Below are positions 37,301-48,300 of a DNA stretch of 64,000 nucleotides, piece by piece. The notes beneath the pieces were generated by a model. The model was not told where the DNA came from and did no database searches. It saw nothing but the letters and a program-made list of their open reading frames with translations. Position 1 is the first letter of the stretch. Each line of letters begins with the position of its first letter. The translations under genes and the position numbers were made by a program. Source of the DNA: Chondrosia reniformis (taxonomy: Eukaryota; Porifera; Demospongiae; Chondrillida; Chondrillidae); contig OX359193.1 in assembly GCA_947172415.1 (NCBI GenBank), positions 8,457,501-8,521,500 on the forward strand, given 5' to 3'.

Positions 37301-40300
37301 GGTACTGACAAAGGAGGATGGTGAAGTGCTCCAGAATGAGGCAAACGACAACCGATATTCAAAGATTTCAACCAGCAGCGGCTGTTCCTCAGTAGCAGAT
37401 GTAGCTGTCAATGCAGAAGAAGAGGAGCTTTCTTCCTCTCCTCCTAGGTACCCACGGAAGAAGGCATCCACTCTGGGACCCACCACCATTATGAGTCCGC
37501 AAGCAGCTTTGAAACTGGGAGCTCTGGCAGACAACAGAGCTAATAAGGTTGGTGTCCTTCCATTGGTGTGACATGTACGTATGCTAGAGGAAATAGGCTG
37601 TGCAGTGTTCCAGTGTCTGTTATTAAATTTCATGGTTAGTTTGTTCTGAATATCATATTATCCAGTGAGGAGGTTTGTGTGGGTAAATATTATTTGTGTC
37701 TGATTGTGGGAATCAGCTGCTCATATTAGGTCTTTGGTTAATTAAGTTATTAGTTAACCTTATCAGCAATTCCAAATGTATATCTTGTGTGAATTACAGT
37801 GAAATCCAAATATGGATATCTCTTCCTTTAAGTGCTGTAATGCTATAGTTCTTCAAACAAATTTGCCTCTATGATGCAGTATTATATCTATTCAACCTGA
37901 TACTGATGTCATGTGATGCCATGTGATGCCAGTTAACTGCCTTTGAGGGAAGCCTTGAAGTGTCCCTTGTTTTCCTTATTGATTGGAATGGCAGTGAGAT
38001 GTCAATGTTTGTATCAAGACTGCTAATGTGTACACTCTGAGTGTAACTGACATCAAACTGTGGACAATAATATTGGGAGTGTTCTCATAGTAGAGATATT
38101 TCTCTCTTTCCTCTTCAATATAACTGTCACCTTACACAGGCTGTTAGCACGTTAAATGTGACTTGTATACCTAGTGTGCTTTGAGCAATACATCTTTAAT
38201 TAGCACATTCCCAGGCCTTTGAGGTGTTCATTGACCCTATCCTAACCTAACCCTTTTATTATCACTCTGTAAGCGCTGGCAGTGTTGCTGACTTTATTGG
38301 TCTATTGAGGATATTTGTGTGAATAGTGATACCTTCTTCTGTATCATTTCATCAGTTGGAAGTCTGAGCTATTACTAGCCTTGACATGGCTTCTCTCTAT
38401 GAAAAATGTTCTAGTAATTCTATTGTCAGATCCTTCAAGAACAACCTTAGGAGATTTTGGGATGGGCCTGCCATAGGATGGGCCTGCCATAGGATGGGCC
38501 TGCCATAGGATGGGCCTGCCATAGGATGATATTGGCATTCGAAAAGGACGTGTGTGTAGTGGTTATGAAATTATATCAACTACGTAAGAGTATGACATCA
38601 TAACTTCCGGTGAAGCGTGGGTGGTGTTTCCTGTATGCATATAATGACCAGTGACTCTCTGTGGGGCATTTTATGAAAACTGTTAGAATGGAGGCAGACC
38701 AGAGAGTCGAGAGTGTGTCTGAGGAGATAGACTTTTCAGATGTGCTTCAAGCTTTGGAATCTATTATACTCAACAACTTTGACTGTCCCAGGCTGTCATC
38801 TCTCCTTCCCCCTCGCCCTTGTGTGACAGAGTGTTCCAGTAGAGACAGTGGCTGCAGCAGTGAATCAGTTAGTGCAGTCTTTATTGATGTAGTCTCTGTA
38901 TAGGAGCAGTCTTTATAGAGAGGTAGTCTCTGTATAGGAACAGTCTTTATAGAGAGGTAGTCTCTGTGTAGGAGCAGTCTTTATAGAGAGGTAGTCTCTG
39001 TATAGGAACAGTCTTTATAGAGAGGTAGTCTCTGTATAGGAGCAGTCTTTATAGAGAGGTAGTCTCTGTATAGGAGCGTCTTTATAGAGAGGTAGTCTCT
39101 GTATAGGAGCAGTCTTTATAGAGAGGTAGTCTCTGTGTAGGAGCAGTCTTTATAGAGAGGTAGTCTCTGTATAGGAACAGTCTTTATAGAGAGGTAGTCT
39201 CTGTATAGGAGCAGTCTTTATAGAGAGGTAGTCTCTGTATAGGAGCAGTCTATATAGAGAGGTAGTCATGGAATATAGAAGTAGTCTTTATAGAGAGGTA
39301 GTCATGGAATATAGAAGTAGTCTTTATAGAGAGGTAGTCATGGAATATAGAAGTAGTCTTTATAGAGAGGTAGTCATGGAATATAGAAGTAGTCTTTATA
39401 GAGAGGTAGTCATGGAATATAGAAGTAGTCTTTATAGAGAGGTAGTCATGGAATATAGAAGTAGTCAGGGATTAATCTGGGAGGTGTATGTTGATAGTTA
39501 TGATGTAATGTATTTGTTTGCTAAGGTCAACTTTGTACTTGTTTGTTTACAAAGTAACCTCAATTTTAGTAGATAGGTTTGGCCCAAGTTGTAACATTAT
39601 TATTAGGAGTATACAAGATGCTTCTCAAATGAATATTCATCAACTGGACAACTCCACCTTGCCACTCTTGATGTGATGTGTCTCCAACCGTCATGTGAAC
39701 TGCCATATGAAGTTCACTGACTGATTAAATTAAACCAATCCCAGAAAGTTGTCTTGAAATTGAAATAATCGTCTCTCTCTAATTGGCCTTATTTCTCATG
39801 AAATGTGTTTTTTGTCTTCCCACATCAAAGTCCACTTACACATATAGGTACCAGTATGTAGATTTGCATATCAGCGTGTTTATATGATATATGATATCTT
39901 ACTCTTCACTGAATTAGAAGTTTGAATTATTGCTATGGTAACCTATATTTGGTAATATCTGATAATATATGTAGATATCCCACATGTTTGGGCTATATAG
40001 GCAGAGAAGATTTGGACTATCAATACTGATAAGGTGTATTAGAGTTATCTTGTTTTAAGATTAGTTTGGAGCTGGGTGTAACATACACGTGAGTACAAGT
40101 GAAGTTGACAAATCAGACCACCAGTCTGGCCCTATTAATCACCTTGGAGAAGGAGGAAAATGAGCTAGATACACACACAGTTTCCTAATGGATAATTAGA
40201 ATTTATCTTGTTCCTTTATGGCTTGCCTTCATCCAGCATATCTTGCACTCAATAACTGAATAATGCAAGACTTATAAAATTGAATTACAGCTCAAGTGGG

Positions 40301-43300
40301 ACATCCATGGGATGCTAATCCCTAAAGACTGGAAGCCATTGGATTAGTCTCTATTGAATTATAAGACTCAAATGATACTATTTGTATGCGTGGTCATTGT
40401 CACTGTAGTATTCACTTGTAGCATTCACTGGAGCACATTCCCGACTCACTGACTGCAACTTAGCTTATCTCACTAGCTATAGTACTGTCATTAGATGTGT
40501 ACAGTCATTAGATGTGTACAGTCACTAGATGTGTACAGTCACTAAGTGTGTACAGTCACTAAGTGTGTACAGTCACTAGATGTGTACAGTCACTAGGTGT
40601 GTACAGTCACTAGATGTGTACAGTCACTAGATGTGTACAGTCACTAGATGTGTACAGTCACTAGGTGTGTACAGTCACTAGATGTGTACAGTCACTAGAT
40701 ACGTTTTTAGATGGTAGATGTTTTAATCTTCGCATTCAATTCTGGGAATTAATTTGTAGTGCATAGTTCATTGCCTAAGGGGATGTACACATGTAATCAT
40801 CTCTATAATTGGCAATGGCGTTATTGAAAGGACTTGCATTGAATGTACAGTTTGGCATATCATGTGTACAGTACTACATTTTGGTTAAGTTGTGTACGTA
40901 TACCACTCAGTGAAATGAATGATTATCCTCTGAGGTTGAAACACTTGTGGTTGAAACACTTGTGGTTGAATATTAACAAGCCCCATTAGCCTATAAATAG
41001 TGATCTTGTATATTTATGGCACTGACAACATATGTGTTCCAGTATATTGATATTGAATGACTCAGTGATAGTAATGCTGCACTTCCTCTTTAGTTGTTAT
41101 TGAACAGTGACTCAAACCTTCTGTTTTACTCAAAGCGCCCACATAATTATTGTTAAATTAAACAGTTTGACTCACAGTGTCACTCAAAGGTATAGTTCTA
41201 CTTTAGGAAACTACGTAATATATTTTCAATTCATTACAAGTCCAATTCAACTTCTTTTACCTAGTTACTGTTACATCAGATTGACCGTGAATTGTGCAGT
41301 TACTGGCTCAATTTACCTACACTATATACTCACACACAGAAGCTCACACAATGAGATTAGCATTCTCTCATATGAAAGTGAATATACTAGCTCTGACTTG
41401 GAGAGGTTATTGAAATAACTTTGTGGTATACCTGTGTTAAATGGGCTGTGATGCAAATAGTAAAATTAAATTGTTTGGCCCTTTTGAGCATTAGCACTTA
41501 CATAACAGTGGTCATGCTGGTACATGCTCAGCTATATACGTTCACGCCTGACCTCACCAGCTGCCCACACACGGTTCAGTACATACATACTTACATAACA
41601 GGATACGTGGGTCATACTAGAAACTGAATATATATTTTGGTACTTGGTGATCTAATAATGAATTGTCTTTACAGATTACCTGTTGTTACATTATATAGAC
41701 AATCACAGATGTGTTCATTCCCTTGTTCAAACTCACATATTTCCTCTGTGATTCTGCTACTTCAAGAGATGTTTGAAATATTTTGAAAATATAATATTTT
41801 CAGCCATTGATAATCAGTATTTAACTCATGAGTAGTCTAAAACACCATTTCCCTACATACTACATCTATTCTACAGTAAAATACTTACAGGAAACTAAAC
41901 CTAGCGAGAGCTAGCAAGAGTCTTTTCTTTATTCTTCTGCTCCACTGGACCAGAAAGTTATTTCTGAAAATGCCACACTACATCAGTGACCCTCAAAGTC
42001 TTTCTGAAAGTTCATCTTTGAATCCTTAGATCCCATTCTCTCTGATGTACTGTCGTATTATACACCTTTTTAAATTTGGTTGCTATGGTGTATAAGAAGT
42101 AACAAAGGTTGCATGGCATTGTCCATTCGGAAAGTAGACTTGAAAAGTCAAAGTGTAGGAAGTCATAAAGGTTGATTACTTTTATCTTTCCTTCTTTCAA
42201 AGTGATGTCACTGTGAGAGTACTTGGATATATTCAATATAAACACCCTAATGATATTGAATTATCAAGAGAATAGCACTACAATTAATGTTGTAGTTTGT
42301 TGCTGAGCGATGACCACAGTATTGAAGAGGTTTTAACAGCAAAGTTGGCTATATATGTAGTTCTGAGGTAGCGATGGTTGGTAGTTTAGAATATCACTGC
42401 ATCCATTTTGTGATGAAAGTGAAATTAGAGTAAACATATGTGACCTTACACTGTTTGTGTTTTCATATAATATCTTTGCCATCTCTGAATTAAATTTAAC
42501 TGGTAATGACACTCTTTTGTTTTCTCCTATTCAGAGAGCATCTTTGGTGGAGACAGATCTTCTCTATGCCGATGCACTGTGGGACCACAATCCGAGGGAC
42601 TCACAAGAGTTGTCGTTCAGAGCCAACGAGATCATTGAGGTCCTCGACATGTCAAATGATGACTGGTGGTTCGGCTGTATTGGTGCCAAGTCTGGGTGGT
42701 TCCCCACCAGCTTTGTCAGAGTAAGAGCTCATGTTTTGTACATAAGGGCCCTGGGCTCTTACTGCTGTTTACTCTAAATGGAGTTATGTAATTTAGAGCT
42801 CCTTTTACACCAATGACTTAATGATTTCCTCTTGTTGCTATAGTTACGTGTCGGCACTGTTGATGATGAAGAGAGTTCCTTAAAGGAGAAGGAAGAGATC
42901 TTTGAGCCTGAACAACTGCCCTCCCCACTCCAGCCTATCAAAACTATTGAATTAGATACTCACTTGTGTTTACAGCCTCCCGAAGATAAGGTGGGTGTAG
43001 CAGCCATTTTGCATTATTGGGCATTTGAAGCAATCACTAATCATTTGTTGAAAATCTATCCAACCTCTTTGTCTCTATTGTCTTGATGAAGTGTGGTTGA
43101 CGCTTGCATGTACGTACGTAGGTCTACGGGAGTACAAAGAGGAGAAAGACGACAATCCGTCGCAATCAACAAGAAAGCTCTTCAAAGAAGCTCACTCCAA
43201 AGCAAGTTCGCTCCAAAGTTGTTGAAGAGATCCTAAACACTGAAAGAGAATACATAAAGTCTTTGCAAGACATTCAAGAGGTTGGTCCACGTGTATCTAT

Positions 43301-45080
43301 TGGTAGTGTGATAGTCTTGCTTGATTCTTGATCCCCTCTAACTTAGGGATATCTTGTCAGGTGTAAACAACATAAAACTCTGTTCGCAGAAGACCAAGTT
43401 GACACTCTCTTTGGCAACGTTGGAGATCTCTTAGAATTTGAGACAGAATTTCTAGCTGAAATGGAGTCTCAGGTTGATAAGGAGACAACTTGGAAGTCTG
43501 AGATTGGAAAGTGTTTTGTTAAATTTGTGAGTTTTGCAACTTATATGCAACTCAACTATGATTGACTAAATGACCTCTGCTTCAAATAGAAGGAGGACTT
43601 TCCTCGTTGCTACTCTGAGTACTGCAATAACCACCCTTTTGCCAGTAGTGAGCTCGCAGACCTCAATGAAGACCCTCAATACAGCTTCTTCTTTGAGGTA
43701 AATGTTAGGATAAACAAGCTAATGATGCAACACATTACACACTCTTATGTGATCATCTCTATAGAGTTGTCGTCTCTTGCGCAACATGCCTGATCTACCA
43801 TTGGACAGCTTTCTGTTGAAGCCAGTCCAGAAGATCTGTAAATATCCTCTTCAGTTGGCAGAGCTGCTCAAATACACAGACAAGGAGCATTCAGACTACC
43901 CCAGTGTTCTCGAGGCAATGGACATTATGAAGAAGGTCGCACAAACAGTAAATGAGCGTAAGCGAAGAGTTGAAAACATTTATTTTATTGGAAAATGGAA
44001 GCGAAGTGTTGACAACTGGGAGGTAGGTCTGACCATTTGAGAAACTATATTTCTTCCTCAAGATGATAATACTAATTCATTTCTCTTGTCTTTCTCACAC
44101 AGGGTGATGATATTTTGGACTCTAGTTCAGAGCTAATTCACTCGGGAGAACTGATTAAAATATCCAAGGGCCACGCCCAAGAGAGACATTTCTTTCTCTT
44201 TGACCATCAGATGGTTTACTGTAAAAAGGTGAGTGTTCACAGTAATCACCGTTAGTACTCTGAAATGTTATTTCAAATACTGAGGTTTGTTCACTGCATG
44301 AGCTAGTACATATTCAGATAATGATGTTGTGATTCTGTAGGATGCCATAGGGAGCAGATATTCATACAAGGGGAGGATTTTAACTGACAAGTGTAGGATT
44401 GTAGACATTGCTGATGGAGAAGGTTTGTATATATATAATTGATTTCTTTGGTGTGTATTCATTGCTTGTGTATTGTGTACTTGCAGTGGTTCACAATGGA
44501 CATGAAATCAGGAATGCATGGAAAGTTGACAATGTTGTCAAAAACAAGTGGTATATTCTCTATGCCAAGTCACCCGAAGTGAAACAAGAGTGGGTTGCGG
44601 CCTTTGAGAGGGAACGGAGGAGGGTTAAGGAAGATCAAGATTGTGGTAAGTTCATCTTTCCCTAAATGCTGAATTGTAAAGAGTCAATTTCATATCAAGT
44701 TATAATTATTACATCAACATTCTCTGTTACTCAGGATATGAAATTCCTTTAAGGCTAAAAAAGGCTGCATTTGAAGGTGCATTAGGAATGACAAAGAAAA
44801 AGAGAGTGAACAAAGGTCTGTTCTAATATTGCACGTTGAACCTACATACCTATCTCTATTGCATAGCAACCTGTATACTTATTGTAATATCTTCGTCTCT
44901 GTATTAATTACGTACATTTTTCTTTGACAACTAGGATTTACTGAATCTGATTCTAGTATTAAGACTTTAAAAGGTAAAGCAGCACTCTCTCCTGCACTGT
45001 CAACAAAGAATGCCAAAGTAGCCAAGCGAAAGAGCTTCACTGCCACAAGAACAAGACAGATTGATACCAAAATCAAATAA
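28356..45080 (+). CDS. SH3-DH-PH Rho guanine nucleotide exchange factor, ASEF/collybistin family
   Basis: Dbl-family GEF predicted to activate Rac/Cdc42-type GTPases. Exon 1 (28356-28940) and exon 2 (36480-37547) code for low-complexity, serine-rich sequence ([39 protein letters not shown]). They are separated by a 7.5-kb intron and followed by a 5-kb intron. The SH3 exon (42535-42720) contains [20 protein letters not shown] and [20 protein letters not shown]. The DH domain follows ([56 protein letters not shown]), then PH ([39 protein letters not shown]). A basic tail ends [18 protein letters not shown] at TAA 45078-45080. SH3 N-terminal to DH-PH and the ALWDH signature point to ARHGEF4/SPATA13/ARHGEF9. 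The APC-binding region of ASEF cannot be confirmed. Unlike the compact neighbours, this gene has long introns rich in repeats. Confidence 0.85.
30950..31021 (+). ncRNA. tRNA-like sequence, probably a tRNA-derived SINE head or tRNA pseudogene
   Basis: A 72-nt cloverleaf can be drawn. The acceptor stem is GCAGTTG with CAATTGC (one G-T pair), the D stem is GCTC/GAGC, the T arm is CTGGG-TTCGATT-CCCAG, with A box TAGCTCAGTGG and B box GGTTCGATTCC. The anticodon arm CTGGT-GGTCATA-ACCAG is abnormal: there is a G where U33 should be, and the triplet falls on TCA, one base off the CAT a methionine tRNA would need. A T run (TTTTT) follows about 11 nt downstream. It lies inside the first intron of the GEF gene. 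Best read as a SINE or pseudogene, not a working tRNA. Confidence 0.65.
32179..32341 (+). repeat. 21-bp minisatellite
   Basis: Nearly eight perfect units of GTACCCCACCCCTACCTGCAC. The ORFs across it come from the period being a multiple of three. Confidence 0.9.
33057..33250 (+). repeat. 98-bp tandem duplication containing X-box-like motifs
   Basis: The segment from GAAAACTGTAGTTACC to GATGTTGATACAGT occurs twice, about 98 bp apart. Each copy holds GTTACCATAGCAAC (33069-33082 and 33167-33180), which fits the RFX X-box half-site arrangement. Confidence 0.85.
34220..35515 (+). repeat. 46-bp minisatellite, about 28 units
   Basis: The unit is GTGAGTGGAGTGGCCTGTAT followed by TGAGAGGAGAGTTAGGTATTATAATG. 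Variant endings (GTATTATAATG, CTAACATAATG, and longer GGTAGGTATTATAATG) alternate along the array. Each unit begins with a donor-like GTGAGT and holds an acceptor-like TTAG. Confidence 0.9.
36116..36413 (+). repeat. 18-bp minisatellite next to the GEF exon 2 acceptor
   Basis: About sixteen virtually identical copies of GTACATAGTATGGTATAT. It ends 67 bp before exon 2 at 36480. All long ORFs here (three frames, both strands) are repeat artefacts. Confidence 0.92.
38457..38530 (+). repeat. 16-bp GGATGGGCCTGCCATA array
   Basis: Four to five tandem units in intron 2 of the GEF gene, perfect in the centre. Confidence 0.85.
38673..38867 (+). CDS. Candidate alternative first exon of the SH3-DH-PH GEF
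   Basis: An ORF starting at ATG 38673 ([20 protein letters not shown]) runs through [20 protein letters not shown] and [11 protein letters not shown] to a GTTAGT donor after 38867. It ends in phase 0, and the SH3 exon at 42535 starts in phase 0, so the two can be joined. No acceptor in the right phase lies just upstream, so it fits a first exon better than an internal one. It sits directly before a minisatellite array. This would give a short isoform of SH3-DH-PH with a different N-terminus. There is no transcript evidence. Confidence 0.5.
38885..39466 (+). repeat. Two adjoining 34-bp minisatellites
   Basis: From 38885 to about 39265 the unit is GTCTCTGTATAGGAGCAGTC plus TTTATAGAGAGGTA. From there to 39466 a related unit replaces the first half with ATGGAATATAGAAGTAGTC. 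The second appears to have arisen from the first by a block change and its own expansion. Confidence 0.85.
40494..40702 (+). repeat. 17-bp ACAGTCACTAGATGTGT array
   Basis: About twelve units with single-base variants (CATTAG, CTAAGTG, CTAGGTG) in GEF intron 2. Confidence 0.85.
41836..41951 (+). repeat. Short interspersed repeat, copy B
   Basis: The longest of three related copies. It begins TAAAACACCATTTCCCTACA and ends TTTATTCTTCTGCTCCACTG. The others are at 20496-20580 and 57348-57450, all in plus orientation and all in introns. Confidence 0.75.
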
Positions 45081-45363
45081 CTTTTAATCACTTGTCCATT
45101 CAGGTTGCATATGTATAATAAACCATCATTGTAATTCTGTAATTGTGTGTTCATTTGTAAGTTATACAACTCTTAAACCTCCCTTGTGTATTTTCCAATG
45201 TATACTTTATATTTTCACCATTAATAATTATGTTTGCACTTGTGGTATATACACAAACGTTAGATCGACCTTCAGCACATTAAATTTTATAATAAATGTA
45301 TAGTGAATACAGAATTTGGGATACAATAATTTGCTGTTTTGTGCAATAAAAGGAAGTGTTACA
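45081..45363. other. Convergent 3' region between GEF and the ankyrin-gelsolin gene
   Basis: 283 bp between two convergent stop codons. AT-rich with several AATAA-type runs (45117, 45289, 45345), suitable as 3' UTRs. No other feature seen. Confidence 0.4.
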
Positions 45364-48300
45364 TCATAAATCAGTTGTTTGTATTTTGTAGTGAGAGAGA
45401 ATTCTGTTACTGTTTGGTTCAGGAGTTTGGCTTTCTTGTACCAGACTGTGTTCAAACACTCTTTCCTCTTCGTATCTGTGCAAGGCCTCCAGCATGGCAT
45501 GATGGTTGGATTTGAGCTTAGAACCAAACTACATCAACAACAGAACATCCTTCAGCTAATAGTAACCTTAACAGCTCATGATATGCATCAATAAGAGATG
45601 GCAACTGAATGACTTCACTAGTCTGACAGTAGTACAGTACTTAGGAGGCTGCATGCCGAAGGACAGAATGTCAGTATATTAACCTTTATTAGTCTGATGG
45701 CTTCAATCCAATTGTTAAGAGTAGTCTCATCTCCAGCACTGAAAATGACACTGTCCTTTGGCTTATTGGAGTTAACCGGCTACGGAATACACAATGCATG
45801 TCAATATATATATGTGACACAAAAATGTTACGCAACAACATACTGTATACATACCTTTAGTACAAAGCAGTAGCGAGTGATTCCCTTTAATCCTTTGGTG
45901 TGGGTGCTATCAGGCATGTACAACTGGGTACTAGCAATAGGACTAATTATTCCACCTCTTGATGACCCCTACACACATACGTACGTATATATACATGTAC
46001 ATAGATAGCCCAGTGGAGAAAGGAAGAAAAGAATTTCTTAACTGTATCCTCATCCAAAGCTCTATAGGTTTGCCCTACTTCATTAGTCTAAGAGAATTGT
46101 GTCTTAGTCTATTCTCTTTATGTTTCATTAGCCTCGGTAGGCATGATAACCATAGTTTTCAGAATATGATGTGTTTTAGATAAGTTATGTCCTCCTATTG
46201 ACTAGCAAAAATACATTGCAGGAATGTACCCAATATTAGTTAATGAAGTACTACAGTGCTATAGTACCTCTGAGCTACTATAGTATACGTATTACTACCA
46301 AAGACTGCAGTGTCTACCTGGAGCTGTCATCATTACCTTTCCCTTCATAATGACCGAGTAGACCCCGTCTGCCTCTAGTGTCAGCGTGTCTTGTATCCAT
46401 TTTGAGCTGCTCAGCTTCTTGTAGGCAAAGCTGGAGTAGAGGGAGGGTATCCTGCTCTGCCGCACAAAGTTACGTATGTCACTCTTGGGGAGCTGCAGAA
46501 ACAGACAGTGAGCCATCATTGCATTACAGTGCTAACTGACCATCTGGTAACCAATCTACCAGGGTCATGTAGATCATCACTTATAAGTACACATATACTG
46601 TATATAACTAACTGAATGTCATATTACCTATATAGCAACTAATAATGTCACTTTCCCAAAAATAACATTTGTTAGATGCACTTACTGAAGGCCTGGTCCA
46701 CAATTTGTACTTTCCATAAACCTCTCTCACAATAAACCCTACTTCCTGCTTCCGTGTCCAAGCGGCCACAATTGATCCAATAGTCTCGTGGTCTTCAACG
46801 ATGCGTTCTAAACAAGTAGGTGATGTCAGCACTTGCAGTATGCTAAAGTGAAGGACCTACCCAACTTGAGGTTGCTCAGGAACTCAATGAGTGTTAGGTC
46901 CTCTGATGGCTCTACATGCAGCATGTGTGCCAGCCTCAACAAGACGGAGACCACTGTAGCATCTCTGCTGACCTGCACAGCTATCCTCTCACCATGCTGG
47001 TTACTAACCGGAATTATTACCTGATTGATACAGAAGGAATGAACATAGTGTAAGCTAGAACTGGGCAGGCCATCTGAGGTGACATTAGATGGAGATACGT
47101 ACAGAGTTCTTCATCGTGTTCTTTTTCAACAGTTTTGGATTCTAAGGGAAAGAAAGAGAGTAATAACTTCATTCGTAAGTTACTATAGAAGCAGCTAGTG
47201 TTTCTTACTTTGGTGACATCAATGGCCTCAGCTTCTTGCAGGAGGTTGAGGTAGGAGAGAGAGAGAGGTCTCCCATCCAGATCATCTAGTCCCACGTCAT
47301 TGTCATCTGCTGTCGTGTTCTCCTTGGAAACTGTCTGCACGTCATCTTTAGTGACTACATCCTTCTTAATGTGGACTGCAGTAGAAATGCATAATAAACA
47401 CAATATTTACTCAACCCTACTGACACAGCAGTGGAAACAGGTGTCACCAATCTATCCAAAGTGTCATGTTATACCGTATATATTATGCATTCTTAGTATG
47501 TATTCCCAGTGTATCAATGCCAATATACCTTGATACAGGGCTTGTTCTGATATGGAAAACAACCTCCAAAATTCCTGTGATTCTTGGCCTTCAGTCTCCA
47601 CTGACATTACAAAATCTCTAATCAAGGACTTGTTGGGACAAATCTTCTTGTTGAATTCCTAATAAGGCACAATGACACCGTATTACACATGTAAAAATGA
47701 ACCCAAATCAGGTGGACACACTCACCATGGCAACCTTTAGAGGAGCAACATGGCTGGCTTTGCGGCCACACCATATAAATATCTACAAGTAAATAGGTAC
47801 ATAAATATCTGTCAGTATTTATATATAACTAAATGAGTTGTACGACCACTTTGAGCAAGTGCACTGGGCTGTGCTCACCATGCTTCCTTTCCACAGAACA
47901 GCAGCCGTGTCTTCTCTGAGGTCCTGCATGTGACACACATGTGACATGTAAAGGTGATAGGAAACAGTAATATTACATTTCAAGGCTGTACTGCTGAAAT
48001 GTAGACATTACCTGTTTAGTGAAGTTGAGTTTGTCAGAGAATTGCTTGTCTTTGTAGATATAAAGTTTACCAGGAACATAGTCGGCAACCTATGAATACC
48101 ATTAAGAATGGTGATAAAGTATACAAGTGTGTATTTAATAATAGTACAGATACATTATAATACACAATCACCAATACTTACTTTGCTTGGATCCATATAA
48201 GGGTGCGGGCCCTTGCCCCCAATAGTGTCCCAAAAGTCCTCTGTTTCCTGACCTTCTGGTATCAGAGCGGTGGGTTCTCTGTGGAATAGATTGGCAACCA

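Larger units (their letters stand above)
37548..42534 (+). other. GEF intron 2, 5 kb, with a possible alternative first exon
   Basis: Contains the candidate exon at 38673-38867, arrays at 38457-38530, 38885-39466 and 40494-40702, and an interspersed repeat at 41836-41951. No other coding signal seen. Confidence 0.55.

Noticed and set aside
45364-45516. A separate small gene on the plus strand at 45379-45594
   Set aside because: The minus strand gives a phase-compatible last exon for the PH-containing gene; the plus ORF has no homology I recognise.
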